Position numbers and translations under genes: made by a program
Part shown: positions 32,334 through 42,781 of the stretch, piece after piece
How positions within the stretch are numbered: the first letter of the stretch is position 1
Layout of the letters: every line of letters starts with the position of its first letter
The notes under the pieces: generated by a model
Told to the model about the DNA's origin: nothing
What the model saw: only the letters and a program-made list of their open reading frames with translations
Database searches by the model: none
NCBI GenBank assembly: GCA_900103495.1
Contig: FMWZ01000009.1
Span: 1 to 64,000, forward strand
Source of the DNA: Lachnospiraceae bacterium G11
GTDB taxonomy: Bacteria; Bacillota; Clostridia; Lachnospirales; Lachnospiraceae
DNA: 64,000 nucleotides
Direction of reading: 5' to 3'

Positions 32334-33170
32334 TTATTTCTTAAGCTCTTCTAAAAGTTTGTCCTTTAAATCCCTTAATTTGTCCTTGGTCTTTGAAGGT
32401 GTTGAAGGGTTGGTCAAAAGCTTGGCCACAAGCTTGGACGATGTCTCAAACTGCTTATTCTCATATGCCAGAACTGCAAGCAGATAATCGATGGTGTTGG
32501 CATCCATTCCGCAAATCTGACCGCTCTCGCTTCCTACAGCAGACATAAATCCGTCGAATGCGTTCTTTAAATATGCCATCTCCTGAGCCTGAATCTGCTT
32601 CTTCATCTCAGCGTTCTCGGGAGTTGCATCCAAAGATTCATTCCAGCCTCTCATAAGCCATGCTGTCTTAAGGCAAATGAAAGCCTTCTCGGAGTCCTTA
32701 GCCTTACGAACCATTGCATTTGCAAGAGCAAGCTGATATCTCTTAAATGCGAATTCGTAACTGTAAGTCTCCTTGTTCTCCTCTTCCCATCTGAAGTTCA
32801 TGGAAATATTATCCTTAATGAGCTTAGCGGTTCCGGGGCTCATGGGCTTATGGAATCTGGTAAGGGCCGCATATCCGCAGACAGGGCATACAATAACGTC
32901 ATATTTAGTTATATCGATACCCTCGAATACGGTACGTAAATCCATGTCCTGATGGGACATCTTAGCCTTACCGGTCTTCATGTTCTTGGCAGTAATCTTG
33001 CTGTCACATACCGGACACTCGAATCCCTTGTCAAAAAGAATATCCTTCTCTTCCACTACAATGGGCTTCTTGGGACCTTCAACCGAAACTTCCTTCGGCT
33101 TCTCAAAAAGATCCATTTTTTCAATGTTGCCAAGTCCCATACTGGATAAACCGGAAAATAAATCTGTCAT
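32334..33170 (-). CDS. DUF2225-family protein
   Basis: This 278-residue protein has two zinc-ribbon-like Cys pairs, FECPVCDSK (about 50) and IVCPVCGYAALTRFH (about 92). These mark DUF2225, followed by a helical, TPR-like C-terminal half. The function is unknown. It is 43 bases downstream of glnS on the same strand. RBS AAAGGG precedes the ATG. It ends with a Lys/Leu-rich helix (DKLRDLKDKLLEELKK). Confidence 0.82.
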   Translation of the reverse strand: MTDLFSGLSSMGLGNIEKMDLFEKPKEVSVEGPKKPIVVEEKDILFDKGFECPVCDSKITAKNMKTGKAKMSHQDMDLRTVFEGIDITKYDVIVCPVCGYAALTRFHKPMSPGTAKLIKDNISMNFRWEEENKETYSYEFAFKRYQLALANAMVRKAKDSEKAFICLKTAWLMRGWNESLDATPENAEMKKQIQAQEMAYLKNAFDGFMSAVGSESGQICGMDANTIDYLLAVLAYENKQFETSSKLVAKLLTNPSTPSKTKDKLRDLKDKLLEELKK

Positions 33171-33213
33171 GCTGAATCGCCCTTTCGTTGTATTCTTATA
33201 TCATTTTAACACA

Positions 33214-34902
33214 TTATTCTGACTTAGGTAAAACAAAGGAACTCTTAAGTGAAACAATCCTGTTGAATACAAGCTTGCCTTCCTCAGGCTTAGCATCCTT
33301 ACAATCAAGGCAGAAGAAGCCCTGACGTACAAACTGGAATGAATCATAGGGTTTCGCCTTCAAAAGCTCAGGCTCGGCCATACACTCTGTAAGAACTGTG
33401 AGTGAATTGGGGTTAAGGTTAAGACTTCCGTCCTCCTTGTTATAAACACCCTTCTCCTCATCAACAATGTTCTCATAGAGACGGCATTCAACCTTTACGG
33501 CCTCCTTGGCGGGAACCCAGTGGATTGTACCCTTGACTTTACGTCCTGTGAATCCGCTTCCTGACTTGGTCTCGGGATCATATGTACAGTGAACCTCAAC
33601 AACCTTGCCGTTCTCATCCTTAACGCAGCCTGTGCAGGTTACGAAGTATGCGCTCATTAGACGAACCTCGTTGCCGGGGAAAAGTCTGAAGTACTTCTTG
33701 GGAGGCTCCTCCATGAAGTCCTCTCTGTCTATATAGAGTTCTCTTCCGAAGGGAACCTGACGGGTTCCAAGGGCCTCATTCTCAAGGTTATTGGGAACCT
33801 CAAGCATTTCGGTCTGTCCTTCGGGATAGTTGTCGATAACAAGTTTAACGGGGTCAAGTGCAACCATCATACGAGGTCTCTTAATCTTTAAGTCCTCTCT
33901 GATGCAGTACTCAAGCATTGCATAGTCTGTTGAAGAATTAGCCTTGCTGACACCGCAGAGTTCAACGAACATTCTGATGGATTCAGGGGTAAAACCTCTT
34001 CTTCTAAGGGCTGCAATTGAAACAAGTCTGGGGTCATCCCAACCGTCTACAATGCCTTCCTCAACCAGTTTCTTGATATATCTCTTACCTGTTACAACGT
34101 TTGTAAGGTAAAGCTTTGCAAATTCTGTCTGCTTGGGAGCCTGCTCGGGAGTCTCCTTATATCCAAGCTCAATAAGAACCCAGTCGTACAAAGGTCTGTG
34201 ATCCTCAAACTCAAGGGTACAGATGGAGTTGGTGATTCCCTCCACAGCATCCTCAATGGGATGAGCATAGTCGTACATGGGATAGATGCACCACTTATCG
34301 CCTGTATTATGGTGAGTCATGTGAGCCACACGATAAATAACGGGGTCACGCATGTTCATGTTGGGTGATGCCATATCAATCTTGGCACGAAGCACCATGG
34401 CTCCGTCCTCAACCTTGCCGCTCTTCATTTCTTCAAAAAGCTTAAGGTTCTCCTCAACGCTTCTGTCTCTTCCGGGATCGTTCTTGCCGGCCTCAGTAAG
34501 GGTACCGCGGTACTCCTTAATCTCGTCGGCACTAAGGGTAGAAACATACGCTTTTCCCTTATTTATAAGCTTAATAGCGCCTTCGTACATCTGATCAAAA
34601 TAATCGGATGCGAAAAACAGCCTGTCCTCAAAATCAGCTCCGAGCCACTCAATATCCTTCTTGATGGATTCAACGAATTCAATCTTCTCCTTGGTGGGGT
34701 TGGTGTCGTCGAAACGCATGTTGAACTTTCCGCCGTATTCCTTGGCAAGTCCGTAGTTTAAAAGTATGCTCTTTGCATGTCCTATGTGAAGATAACCGTT
34801 GGGCTCCGGAGGGAAACGTGTACAAACGTGGTCGTAAACGCCCTCTGAAAGGTCCTTGTCAATCATCTGTTCAATAAAATTTCTGCTTCTTTCTTCTGCC
34901 AT
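33214..34902 (-). CDS. glnS: Glutamine-tRNA ligase
   Basis: This 562-residue class I synthetase charges tRNA-Gln. The HIGH motif is in [17 protein letters not shown], then [12 protein letters not shown] and the GlnRS-specific [24 protein letters not shown] and [13 protein letters not shown] lead to the C-terminal beta-barrel anticodon domain ([16 protein letters not shown]). The usual MSK loop reads [12 protein letters not shown] here, so the KMSKS-like element is diverged. RBS AGAGGAT precedes ATG 34902. A structured leader lies upstream. Confidence 0.95.
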   Translation of the reverse strand: MAEERSRNFIEQMIDKDLSEGVYDHVCTRFPPEPNGYLHIGHAKSILLNYGLAKEYGGKFNMRFDDTNPTKEKIEFVESIKKDIEWLGADFEDRLFFASDYFDQMYEGAIKLINKGKAYVSTLSADEIKEYRGTLTEAGKNDPGRDRSVEENLKLFEEMKSGKVEDGAMVLRAKIDMASPNMNMRDPVIYRVAHMTHHNTGDKWCIYPMYDYAHPIEDAVEGITNSICTLEFEDHRPLYDWVLIELGYKETPEQAPKQTEFAKLYLTNVVTGKRYIKKLVEEGIVDGWDDPRLVSIAALRRRGFTPESIRMFVELCGVSKANSSTDYAMLEYCIREDLKIKRPRMMVALDPVKLVIDNYPEGQTEMLEVPNNLENEALGTRQVPFGRELYIDREDFMEEPPKKYFRLFPGNEVRLMSAYFVTCTGCVKDENGKVVEVHCTYDPETKSGSGFTGRKVKGTIHWVPAKEAVKVECRLYENIVDEEKGVYNKEDGSLNLNPNSLTVLTECMAEPELLKAKPYDSFQFVRQGFFCLDCKDAKPEEGKLVFNRIVSLKSSFVLPKSE

Positions 34903-34917
34903 GTCTATCCTCTAATC

Positions 34918-34970
34918 TGCGCCAAAAACCTGCGCACACGATAAATACGAATGCGTTGCCGCACCCGTAT
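34918..34970 (-). promoter_or_regulatory. Structured 5' leader of glnS
   Basis: On the minus strand an 11-bp stem with two G-T pairs is capped by a GCAA tetraloop (34945-34970). It is followed by a small hairpin TGCGC/GCGCA (34918-34936) just before the RBS. A weak TAAGAT -10 lies right before the first hairpin. No T-box sequence is present. Confidence 0.4.
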
Positions 34971-35006
34971 CGATATCTTATCACAAATATTTCAAAAAAG
35001 AAAGTT

Positions 35007-36185
35007 TTAGTGGTGGAAAAGGCGTATGCCGGTGAATGCCATTGTCATGTAGTACTTGTCGGCACAATCGATTACCACATCATCTCTTACTGAGCCCCCG
35101 GGCTGAGCAATATACTCAACACCGCTCTTATGAGCTCTTTCGATATTGTCTGAGAAGGGGAAGAATGCATCTGAACCGCAGGTCACACCCTTAAGTGTTG
35201 AAAGCCATGCCTTCTTTTCCTCTCTGGTAAACTCATTGGGTCTGGTCTTGAAAATCTTCTCCCAAGCCCCGTCCTTTAAGACATCTTCGCACTCATCGCC
35301 CATGTATACGTCGATGGCGTTGTCTCTGTCGGCTCTTCCGATATCATCTCTGAACTCAAGGCCAAGAACCTTGGGAGACTGACGAAGATACCAGTTGTCG
35401 GCTTTGCTTCCTGCAAGTCTTGTACAGTGAATTCTTGACTGCTGGCCTGCACCGATACCGATGGCTTGGCCGCCAAGGCAGTAGCAAACCGAGTTGGACT
35501 GAGTGTACTTAAGAGTAATCATGGCTATCTTCATGTCAATAAGGGCTGACGCGGGAATGTCCTTATTTTTGGTAACAATGTTTGAGAAAATAGCATCATC
35601 TATCTTAAGTTCATTTCTGCCCTGCTCAAATGTCACACCGTAAACCTGCTTTCTCTCAACAGGGTCGGGAACATAGGTGGGGTCTATCTGAATTACGTTG
35701 TAAGCGCCTTTCTTCTTCTCCTTGAGAAGTGCCAATGCTTCATCCGTATATCCGGGAGCAATTACGCCGTCTGATACCTCTCTTTTGATGAGTCTTGCTG
35801 TATCCACGTCACAAACGTCCGAAAGCGCAATAAAATCTCCGAAGGAGGACATTCTGTCGGCTCCTCTGGCTCTTGCATATGCGCATGCCAAAGGTGATAA
35901 CTCACCCAGATCGTCCACCCAATAGATGCGTGCCAGAGTCTCTGTAAGAGGCAATCCTACTGCAGCACCTGCCGGAGATACATGTTTAAAAGAGGTGGCT
36001 GCAGGGAGTCCCGTAGCCTCCTTAAGTTCCTTAACCAGCTGCCAACCGTTCAAAGCATCCAAAAAGTTAATGTATCCCGGTCTGCCGTTTATTACCGTAA
36101 CAGGAAGCTCCTGTCCATTTTCCAGGTAAATACGGGAAGGTTTCTGATTGGGGTTACATCCGTATTTTAATTCAATCTCTTTCAC
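35007..36185 (-). CDS. Stand-alone AICAR transformylase
   Basis: This 392-residue protein corresponds to the AICAR formyltransferase half of PurH, without the IMP cyclohydrolase half. It uses 10-formyl-THF to make FAICAR. Features are ELKYGCNPNQKPSRIY at the N-terminus, the catalytic Lys-His in SFKHVSPAGAA, KYTQSNSVCYC, GAGQQSRIHCTRLAG and QPGGSVRDDVVI. Start is GTG 36185 with GAGAGG 9 bases upstream. The gene just upstream encodes a PurO-type cyclohydrolase, which would convert FAICAR to IMP, so the two genes together replace purH. Confidence 0.92.
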   Translation of the reverse strand: MKEIELKYGCNPNQKPSRIYLENGQELPVTVINGRPGYINFLDALNGWQLVKELKEATGLPAATSFKHVSPAGAAVGLPLTETLARIYWVDDLGELSPLACAYARARGADRMSSFGDFIALSDVCDVDTARLIKREVSDGVIAPGYTDEALALLKEKKKGAYNVIQIDPTYVPDPVERKQVYGVTFEQGRNELKIDDAIFSNIVTKNKDIPASALIDMKIAMITLKYTQSNSVCYCLGGQAIGIGAGQQSRIHCTRLAGSKADNWYLRQSPKVLGLEFRDDIGRADRDNAIDVYMGDECEDVLKDGAWEKIFKTRPNEFTREEKKAWLSTLKGVTCGSDAFFPFSDNIERAHKSGVEYIAQPGGSVRDDVVIDCADKYYMTMAFTGIRLFHH

Positions 36186-36207
36186 TCCAAAGCCCTCTCT
36201 TCGCTAT

Positions 36208-36918
36208 TTAGTTATTTTTATTGTAAATTCTGGTGTCTACGGCGCCCGTTTCAAGATTGATGAATCTTACGAACAGTGACACCTTGTTGTCTGTATTTAA
36301 GCTTGCCCATACCTTGTCGGCAAAAACGTCAACATCTCCGTCGATGATTACCTTCTTGGGTTCGCCCTCAAAGCTGGGAAGGGGGTTGCCGTCTCCCATG
36401 TATGTATGAATGAATCTTCCCTCTCCTGCCTTGGGATTCTTGTAAGAATATGTATATCTGTTGCAGGATGAAGGGTCTCCGTCGTTGCTCTTTAAGATGG
36501 ACATCTCAAAGAAAAACTCCTCCTCATTGTGAAGAAGTGCGGAAATCCTGGGGGTATAGTTTGGACCGTCAGGCTCAAACTCTCTGGTTCTTAAACTCTC
36601 TTCGAAGGATTTACCCTCCTTAAGTCCGTCGTAAACTGTATCGGTCTGATCACCGTTTGTAACGATGGTGCGCTTGTCAAGAACTCTGACGGGTGCATAG
36701 ATGATAAGACTGGGGTCTTCAAGCTTGGCGGGATCAAAAGCCTTGGTTCTGATGCCGTCTCCATCCTTCACGAAAACTCTGTTTCTGCTGTTCTCGCTTC
36801 TTCCCATGATGAAGTAAGCCGTAACCGCATGTTTTCCGTCCTTAGACTTGCCTACTACAATCCCTCTTCCGGGATATGCATTTCCTTGTAATTCCTTTTC
36901 AAGTGAGAGTAATTCCAT
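36208..36918 (-). CDS. purO: IMP cyclohydrolase, PurO type
   Basis: This 236-residue protein resembles the archaeal-type IMP cyclohydrolase (PurO family, an Ntn-hydrolase fold) that closes FAICAR to IMP. Matching segments are NAYPGRGIVVGKSKDGKHAV, AYFIMGRSENSRNR, NGDQTDTVYDGL and EPDGPNYTPRISALL. It lies 22 bases before the stand-alone AICAR transformylase, which performs the preceding step. Its ATG overlaps the stop codon of the GGDEF-EAL gene (TAATG type), implying translational coupling. PurO is less common in bacteria than the PurH fusion. Confidence 0.87.
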   Translation of the reverse strand: MELLSLEKELQGNAYPGRGIVVGKSKDGKHAVTAYFIMGRSENSRNRVFVKDGDGIRTKAFDPAKLEDPSLIIYAPVRVLDKRTIVTNGDQTDTVYDGLKEGKSFEESLRTREFEPDGPNYTPRISALLHNEEEFFFEMSILKSNDGDPSSCNRYTYSYKNPKAGEGRFIHTYMGDGNPLPSFEGEPKKVIIDGDVDVFADKVWASLNTDNKVSLFVRFINLETGAVDTRIYNKNN

Positions 36919-39524
36919 TAATTGCCTGCTGCCTCCAAGTTAATATATTTCTTAAGGAAGTTCTTCTTGGGCATGGGTCTGTCAAAGAAGTAACCCTGAA
37001 CAAGACGAACTTTCATTCCTTCAAGCACCTTGTACTGCTCCTTTGTTTCGATACCTTCCACACAGATGCTTACGCCGATGGTACTTGCAAGTTCCGCAAC
37101 CATCTTGATAAAGGACTGGGAGTAAGCGTCGTCGGAAAGCTCTTTTACGAAGCCCTGATCCACCTTGATAACATCGAAGGGAATCTCTCTGATATGGTTA
37201 AGGGAGGAATAACCTGTTCCGAAATCATCAAGTGCAATACGAACGCCAAGGCTCTTAATCTTATTAAGAATCTCCTTCATACGCTCCATGTCGTTAATTG
37301 CCAGGCTCTCGGTAACCTCAAGAGTAAGGTTTCTGGGGTTAATCTCCGTGCGTGTAACTATATCTCTTACTATTTCAAATATATCTGTCTGAAGAAGCTG
37401 CACAACCGAAAGGTTAACATTAACCTTATATTCCGGCTTGCCGTGAGTATTCCAGTAACGGCAGTCTCTGCAGGCCTCCTCCAAAACATGGTTTCCTATG
37501 GGATTGATAAGTCCCAGGTATTCTGCCAGGGGAATGAAATCCGAAGGAGCAATGAATCCAAGTTCCGCGGAGTTCCATCTGATGAGAGCCTCGGCTCCAG
37601 TACAGGGTGTACCTTCAACAGAAATATCGATAATGGGCTGATAGTAAACCTCAAACTCTCTGTAACCGTCAGCAGTGGCGTCTCTCATGTTCTTTTCCAT
37701 GTCAAGACGTCTGTTGGAAAGGGACTCTATGCCGTCAGAGTAGTTGGCAACACGGTTCTTACCGCTCTTCTTTGCCTCATACATGGCAATATCCGCTTTC
37801 TTGATAAGGTCCTGAACATTCTCGCCGTCGTCAGGGAAATTAACAACGCCCATGCTCATGGTACAGTAGTAATCCGCATCCTTAAGGAACCAGGGCTTGC
37901 CGAAAATATCCTTGATTCCGATGACGATATTCTCAAATTTATCAAAGCTTTCGGGAGCAATAACAACGACAAATTCGTCTCCGCCCATTCGATAACAGGT
38001 GTCTTCAATTCCCTCAATACGCTGAAGAGAGTGAGAAATGGACTTAAGGAGCACATCGCCGTACTGATGTCCCAAGCCATCGTTAATGTGTTTGAAGTCA
38101 TCAAGGTCAAGATAGAGAAGAGCACCTCTTGTATTGTTCTTCTTGGCCTCATCCACATGTCTTGCCAGGTCTCTCTCACAGCACATTCTGTTGTAAAGAC
38201 CCGTCAGGAAATCGGTGTATGCCTGCTGCTCAATGCGACGCTGATACAGCTTCTTGTCCGTAATATCGTAGAGGGAGAAAAGGTCAACCTTTCTTCCGTC
38301 TACCCATGTAATTCTTGTGCTTAAAAGGTCGTACCACATACCGCCCTCAACATAGGAGAACTCGCAGGAGCCCTTCTTGTCGTCCATGGGCTTGCCCACA
38401 TCAAGAAGCTTGTCTATGGTACCGTCCTTAAGCTCAGCGGAAAAGTTGTTTCTGAAAATTCTGTTGGCAAAAAGCATGGTTCCGTCTTCGCTGTCCCTTA
38501 CATAAATGCCGCAGCATACGTTGTCGAGGACCGTCTCCAATGACGCATAGGAGCCTGCCAGGGAATTCTTCTGGATTCTCTTTGTGAGAATTGACTGAAT
38601 AACCTTAACCGCGTCGGAAATGAACTTAATCTCGTCTACAAGCCAGTTCTTCTCGACTCCGGTCATAAGGAATGTGGCATGCATTCTCTTGCTTCCCTGA
38701 ATAATCAGAGGGAAGGAGATAAATGCCCTTATATCATTTTCGGCAAGCTTATCCTTGGCCTCGAAATTTGAAAGGGAATCCGAGGATAAAACTACCGGTT
38801 TGTCTCCAAATAAATAACTCATTGAGGGGATGTTTCTGGTCTGGTCAAAGAATGAGACCACACCTTCATGACACCACTCCGTAAGCACATCCATTGTGTC
38901 TGTGCCTGCAGTGGTCTGAATAATCTGAACGCTGCTGCAGCCTATATGCTGCCCAACAATTCTGATGACCTTCTCCAAAAGTGTTTCAATGGGGTCATCA
39001 TTGTCAAGAAGTCCCACCACCTCAGTGGTAGCTTCGCTTCTCTCCAAATGTCTTTGAAGTTCCTCGTATGAAACAAGGTTCTTTCTGTTTTCTTCCTTAG
39101 CTGTCTCTATATCAGATCTGCTCTGGAGGAGACTTTCAGATGTCTCTCTTAAAAGGTCCAAAGCATCAAAAAAGCGTTTGTCCGTGGTATGGGTCTTAAA
39201 CCGACGAGCTTCATCGTCGATTACTCCGGCCACAAACCAGGCAAACTGCTTAAAGTTTCCATTGCTCACAGACAAAGCCGCAAGGCGAACACCGTGGCTC
39301 TTGAATTCCTCAACTGCCACATCTTCAAGTGTTCCTTCCGACACTCTGTCCAATAAAGTTTTGATTTCCGACTCTTCAATAAGTTCCTTAAGCAAAGCCA
39401 CATCATCTGCGTCTCCGCTCATGTCGGTCACGGGATACCCATCGGTATCGAAGCACTGTGCAAAAAGATCCGCCGTCAGGCAAAACTTTTCTTGAAAGTG
39501 CAAGACTTCCCTACTTAAGTCCAT
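36918..39524 (-). CDS. GGDEF-EAL cyclic-di-GMP enzyme with GAF and PAS domains
   Basis: This 868-residue cytosolic protein has an uncharacterised N-terminal region (about 1-130), a coiled linker, a GAF-like domain (about 175-320) and a PAS-like domain (about 335-445). A GGDEF cyclase domain follows (MGGDEFVVVI, active motif intact), then an EAL phosphodiesterase domain. The EAL part keeps GAEALIRWN, VNLSVVQL, LEVTESLAIN, ALDDFGTGYSSL, KVDQGFVKEL and CVEGIET, so it should be active. The inhibitory RxxD site before GGDEF is absent (GIED). No membrane segment is seen. It overlaps purO. The ATG is 14 bases from GGGAGG, a long spacing. Confidence 0.93.
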   Translation of the reverse strand: MDLSREVLHFQEKFCLTADLFAQCFDTDGYPVTDMSGDADDVALLKELIEESEIKTLLDRVSEGTLEDVAVEEFKSHGVRLAALSVSNGNFKQFAWFVAGVIDDEARRFKTHTTDKRFFDALDLLRETSESLLQSRSDIETAKEENRKNLVSYEELQRHLERSEATTEVVGLLDNDDPIETLLEKVIRIVGQHIGCSSVQIIQTTAGTDTMDVLTEWCHEGVVSFFDQTRNIPSMSYLFGDKPVVLSSDSLSNFEAKDKLAENDIRAFISFPLIIQGSKRMHATFLMTGVEKNWLVDEIKFISDAVKVIQSILTKRIQKNSLAGSYASLETVLDNVCCGIYVRDSEDGTMLFANRIFRNNFSAELKDGTIDKLLDVGKPMDDKKGSCEFSYVEGGMWYDLLSTRITWVDGRKVDLFSLYDITDKKLYQRRIEQQAYTDFLTGLYNRMCCERDLARHVDEAKKNNTRGALLYLDLDDFKHINDGLGHQYGDVLLKSISHSLQRIEGIEDTCYRMGGDEFVVVIAPESFDKFENIVIGIKDIFGKPWFLKDADYYCTMSMGVVNFPDDGENVQDLIKKADIAMYEAKKSGKNRVANYSDGIESLSNRRLDMEKNMRDATADGYREFEVYYQPIIDISVEGTPCTGAEALIRWNSAELGFIAPSDFIPLAEYLGLINPIGNHVLEEACRDCRYWNTHGKPEYKVNVNLSVVQLLQTDIFEIVRDIVTRTEINPRNLTLEVTESLAINDMERMKEILNKIKSLGVRIALDDFGTGYSSLNHIREIPFDVIKVDQGFVKELSDDAYSQSFIKMVAELASTIGVSICVEGIETKEQYKVLEGMKVRLVQGYFFDRPMPKKNFLKKYINLEAAGN

Positions 39525-39553
39525 ATAATTATTATTTGCCTCCCAGTAATCAT

Positions 39554-39593
39554 GGCAACTGAGGGAGATTTAAAAAAATATCCCACAGTTACC
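39554..39593 (-). promoter_or_regulatory. Leader hairpin of the GGDEF-EAL gene
   Basis: On the minus strand GGTAACTG/CAGTTGCC extends through GGGA/TCCC into a 12-bp stem with an AT-rich loop. It lies within a few bases of the predicted transcription start. It does not match known c-di-GMP riboswitch consensus sequences. Confidence 0.5.
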
Positions 39594-39596
39594 ATA

Positions 39597-39625
39597 ACTA
39601 TATCACATATTACAACATAAAACAA
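39597..39625 (-). promoter_or_regulatory. Promoter of the GGDEF-EAL-purO-AICAR transformylase unit
   Basis: TTGTTT (complement of 39620-39625) and TATAGT (complement of 39597-39602) are spaced exactly 17 bases on the minus strand. Confidence 0.65.
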
Positions 39626-39668
39626 TGTATCTAGTGGTGGTATAATTGTACTATTCTAGATATTGTGT

Positions 39669-41179
<1,511 letters not shown>

Positions 41180-41193
41180 TATAGGTATAAATA

Positions 41194-41223
41194 AAACTTC
41201 CTGGCCATCAGGTCGGGAAGTTT
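41194..41223 (-). terminator. Terminator after the DUF6106-like gene
   Basis: AAACTTCC and GGAAGTTT form an 8-bp stem around a 14-base loop. On the minus strand it is followed by TATTTAT, just after the gene ending at 41235. Confidence 0.7.
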
Positions 41224-41234
41224 ATGCACAATAG

Positions 41235-41732
41235 TTAATATAAAAAGACTTTTCTGGGCGCAACTGTCTTAATTGCATTGAGAAGCTCGCCGGAAGGATT
41301 AAAGATAACCTTTTCTTCGCCCTTGTAAAACATTGCATAGCGGGTGTCAGGTACGTCAACAATACCTGTGCTGTAATCTTTAACCTTTACCTGTCTGTTG
41401 TTGTAGCTGTCAAGCTCGTGGGAGTTAACAGGCGCAATGATTTCAATTCCTTCAACATCGTACTTTGCAACTCTTTTACGCTTGCTCTTGTCCATGATCT
41501 TGTCAATGGTGATTTCCTTGTCAAGGTATAGATACTCGAACTCAAGGTTTGCATTTCTCTTAACGAAAAATGCGCCCACGCCGAAAACAACACCGACAAT
41601 GAAGATTATCGGGGATGCCACCAGTCCGTATAAAATTCCGAGTCCTGCGACGATTGTGAGAATCCACTGACAAATTGTTAAGATAATGGATGGTTTACGC
41701 CCAACCAGGCATTCTACATAGGTATCGCTCAT
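41235..41732 (-). CDS. Small membrane protein, DUF6106-like
   Basis: This 165-residue protein has two close membrane helices (about 15-35 and 40-57), followed by a soluble beta-rich domain (LEFEYLYLDKEITIDKI, RVAKYDVEGIEIIAPV, YAMFYKGEEKVIFNPSGELL). N-terminal MSDTYVECLVGRK and overall layout resemble DUF6106 proteins of Lachnospiraceae. The assignment is from memory of the family and is tentative. The function is unknown. It has its own terminator and a roughly 107-base upstream gap, so it is probably monocistronic. Confidence 0.65.
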   Translation of the reverse strand: MSDTYVECLVGRKPSIILTICQWILTIVAGLGILYGLVASPIIFIVGVVFGVGAFFVKRNANLEFEYLYLDKEITIDKIMDKSKRKRVAKYDVEGIEIIAPVNSHELDSYNNRQVKVKDYSTGIVDVPDTRYAMFYKGEEKVIFNPSGELLNAIKTVAPRKVFLY

Positions 41733-41839
41733 TAATGTTCTCCTAAATGTTACTTTATATTAAATCACAATTAATTGGCTTCGTAAAGGTGTAAATATGC
41801 TCAACCTTTATGGAAAAAACGTAAATTTCTCCGTTAAAA

Positions 41840-42769
41840 TCACTCATCAAACAAAGGAGTGGAGAAATATCTTTCCGCTGTGTCGGGAAGAACGGTGACA
41901 ACAGTTTTGCCTTTTCCAAGTTTCTTTGCAAGCTTTAAGGCTGCCGCAACGTTGGTTCCGCTGGAAATTCCGCACATGATGCCTTCCTTTGAGGCCAGAT
42001 CCTTTGCAGTCTGTAAAGCTTCATCGTCCGATACGATATATATGTCTTCATATATGGAAGTGTTTAAGTTTCCGGGAATAAGTCCGTCACCGATTCCCAT
42101 CTGAAGGTGGGTTCCGATGCTTCCGCCTGAAAGAATTGCCGCATTCTCAGGCTCTACTGCCCAGATTGTAATATCAGGATTCTTCTTCTTTAACACTTCG
42201 CCGATGCCGCTTAAGGTTCCGCCGGTACCAAAACCTGAACAGAAGCCGTCAATTGGTCCGTTAACGTCCTTTAGGATTTCAAGGGCTGTAGAAGTTTTGT
42301 GAACCTGAGGGTTTGCCGGATTCTCGAACTGCTGAGGGATGAAAACATTGGGGTCCTCCTTGGCCATCCTCTCTGCAGTTTTTACACATTCATCAATGCA
42401 GTCTCCGATGTTTCCCGCATCGTGAATGAGAATCACCTCGGCTCCGTAATGTCTTACAAGTTTATGACGCTCCTCAGACACGGAATCAGGCATGATAATC
42501 ACTGTTTTGTAGCCTCTCACCGCACCGATAAGGGCAAGTCCGATGCCCTGATTTCCGCTGGTGGGTTCAACAATGACGGTGTCCTTGTTTATAAGGCCTT
42601 TCTTCTCTGCGTCCAGAATCATGTTGTAGGCCGTTCTGGTTTTGATAGAACCACCTACATTCAGGCCTTCAAACTTCACAAGGACCTCTGCGCTGTCAGC
42701 CTCCGTCATATGATTCAGGCGAATCAGGGGTGTGTGTCCCATAGCCGCCAGGATGTTGTCGTATACCAT
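41840..42769 (-). CDS. cysK: Cysteine synthase (O-acetylserine sulfhydrylase)
   Basis: This 309-residue PLP enzyme makes cysteine from O-acetylserine and sulfide. The PLP lysine lies in GGSIKTRTAYNMI, substrate loop in EPTSGNQGIGLALIG, phosphate loop in GFGTGGTLSGIGEVLK, and the C-terminal CGISSGTNVAAALKLA. Length is normal. The start has GAGAGG 8 bases upstream. It is the last gene of a run galK, unknown protein, cysK with short gaps of 29 and 12 bases. Confidence 0.95.
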   Translation of the reverse strand: MVYDNILAAMGHTPLIRLNHMTEADSAEVLVKFEGLNVGGSIKTRTAYNMILDAEKKGLINKDTVIVEPTSGNQGIGLALIGAVRGYKTVIIMPDSVSEERHKLVRHYGAEVILIHDAGNIGDCIDECVKTAERMAKEDPNVFIPQQFENPANPQVHKTSTALEILKDVNGPIDGFCSGFGTGGTLSGIGEVLKKKNPDITIWAVEPENAAILSGGSIGTHLQMGIGDGLIPGNLNTSIYEDIYIVSDDEALQTAKDLASKEGIMCGISSGTNVAAALKLAKKLGKGKTVVTVLPDTAERYFSTPLFDE

Positions 42770-42781
42770 CTATAAAACCTC

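Noticed and set aside
34903-35006. T-box leader before glnS
   Set aside because: No AGGGTGG-type T-box sequence or terminator-antiterminator pair is present.
36876-38324. 482-codon open frame on the plus strand
   Set aside because: It is fully antisense to the GGDEF-EAL gene, has no RBS or family motif, and reflects codon bias on the opposite strand.
39525-39668. c-di-GMP riboswitch before the GGDEF-EAL gene
   Set aside because: Conserved GEMM class I or II sequence elements are not found; only a simple hairpin is seen.
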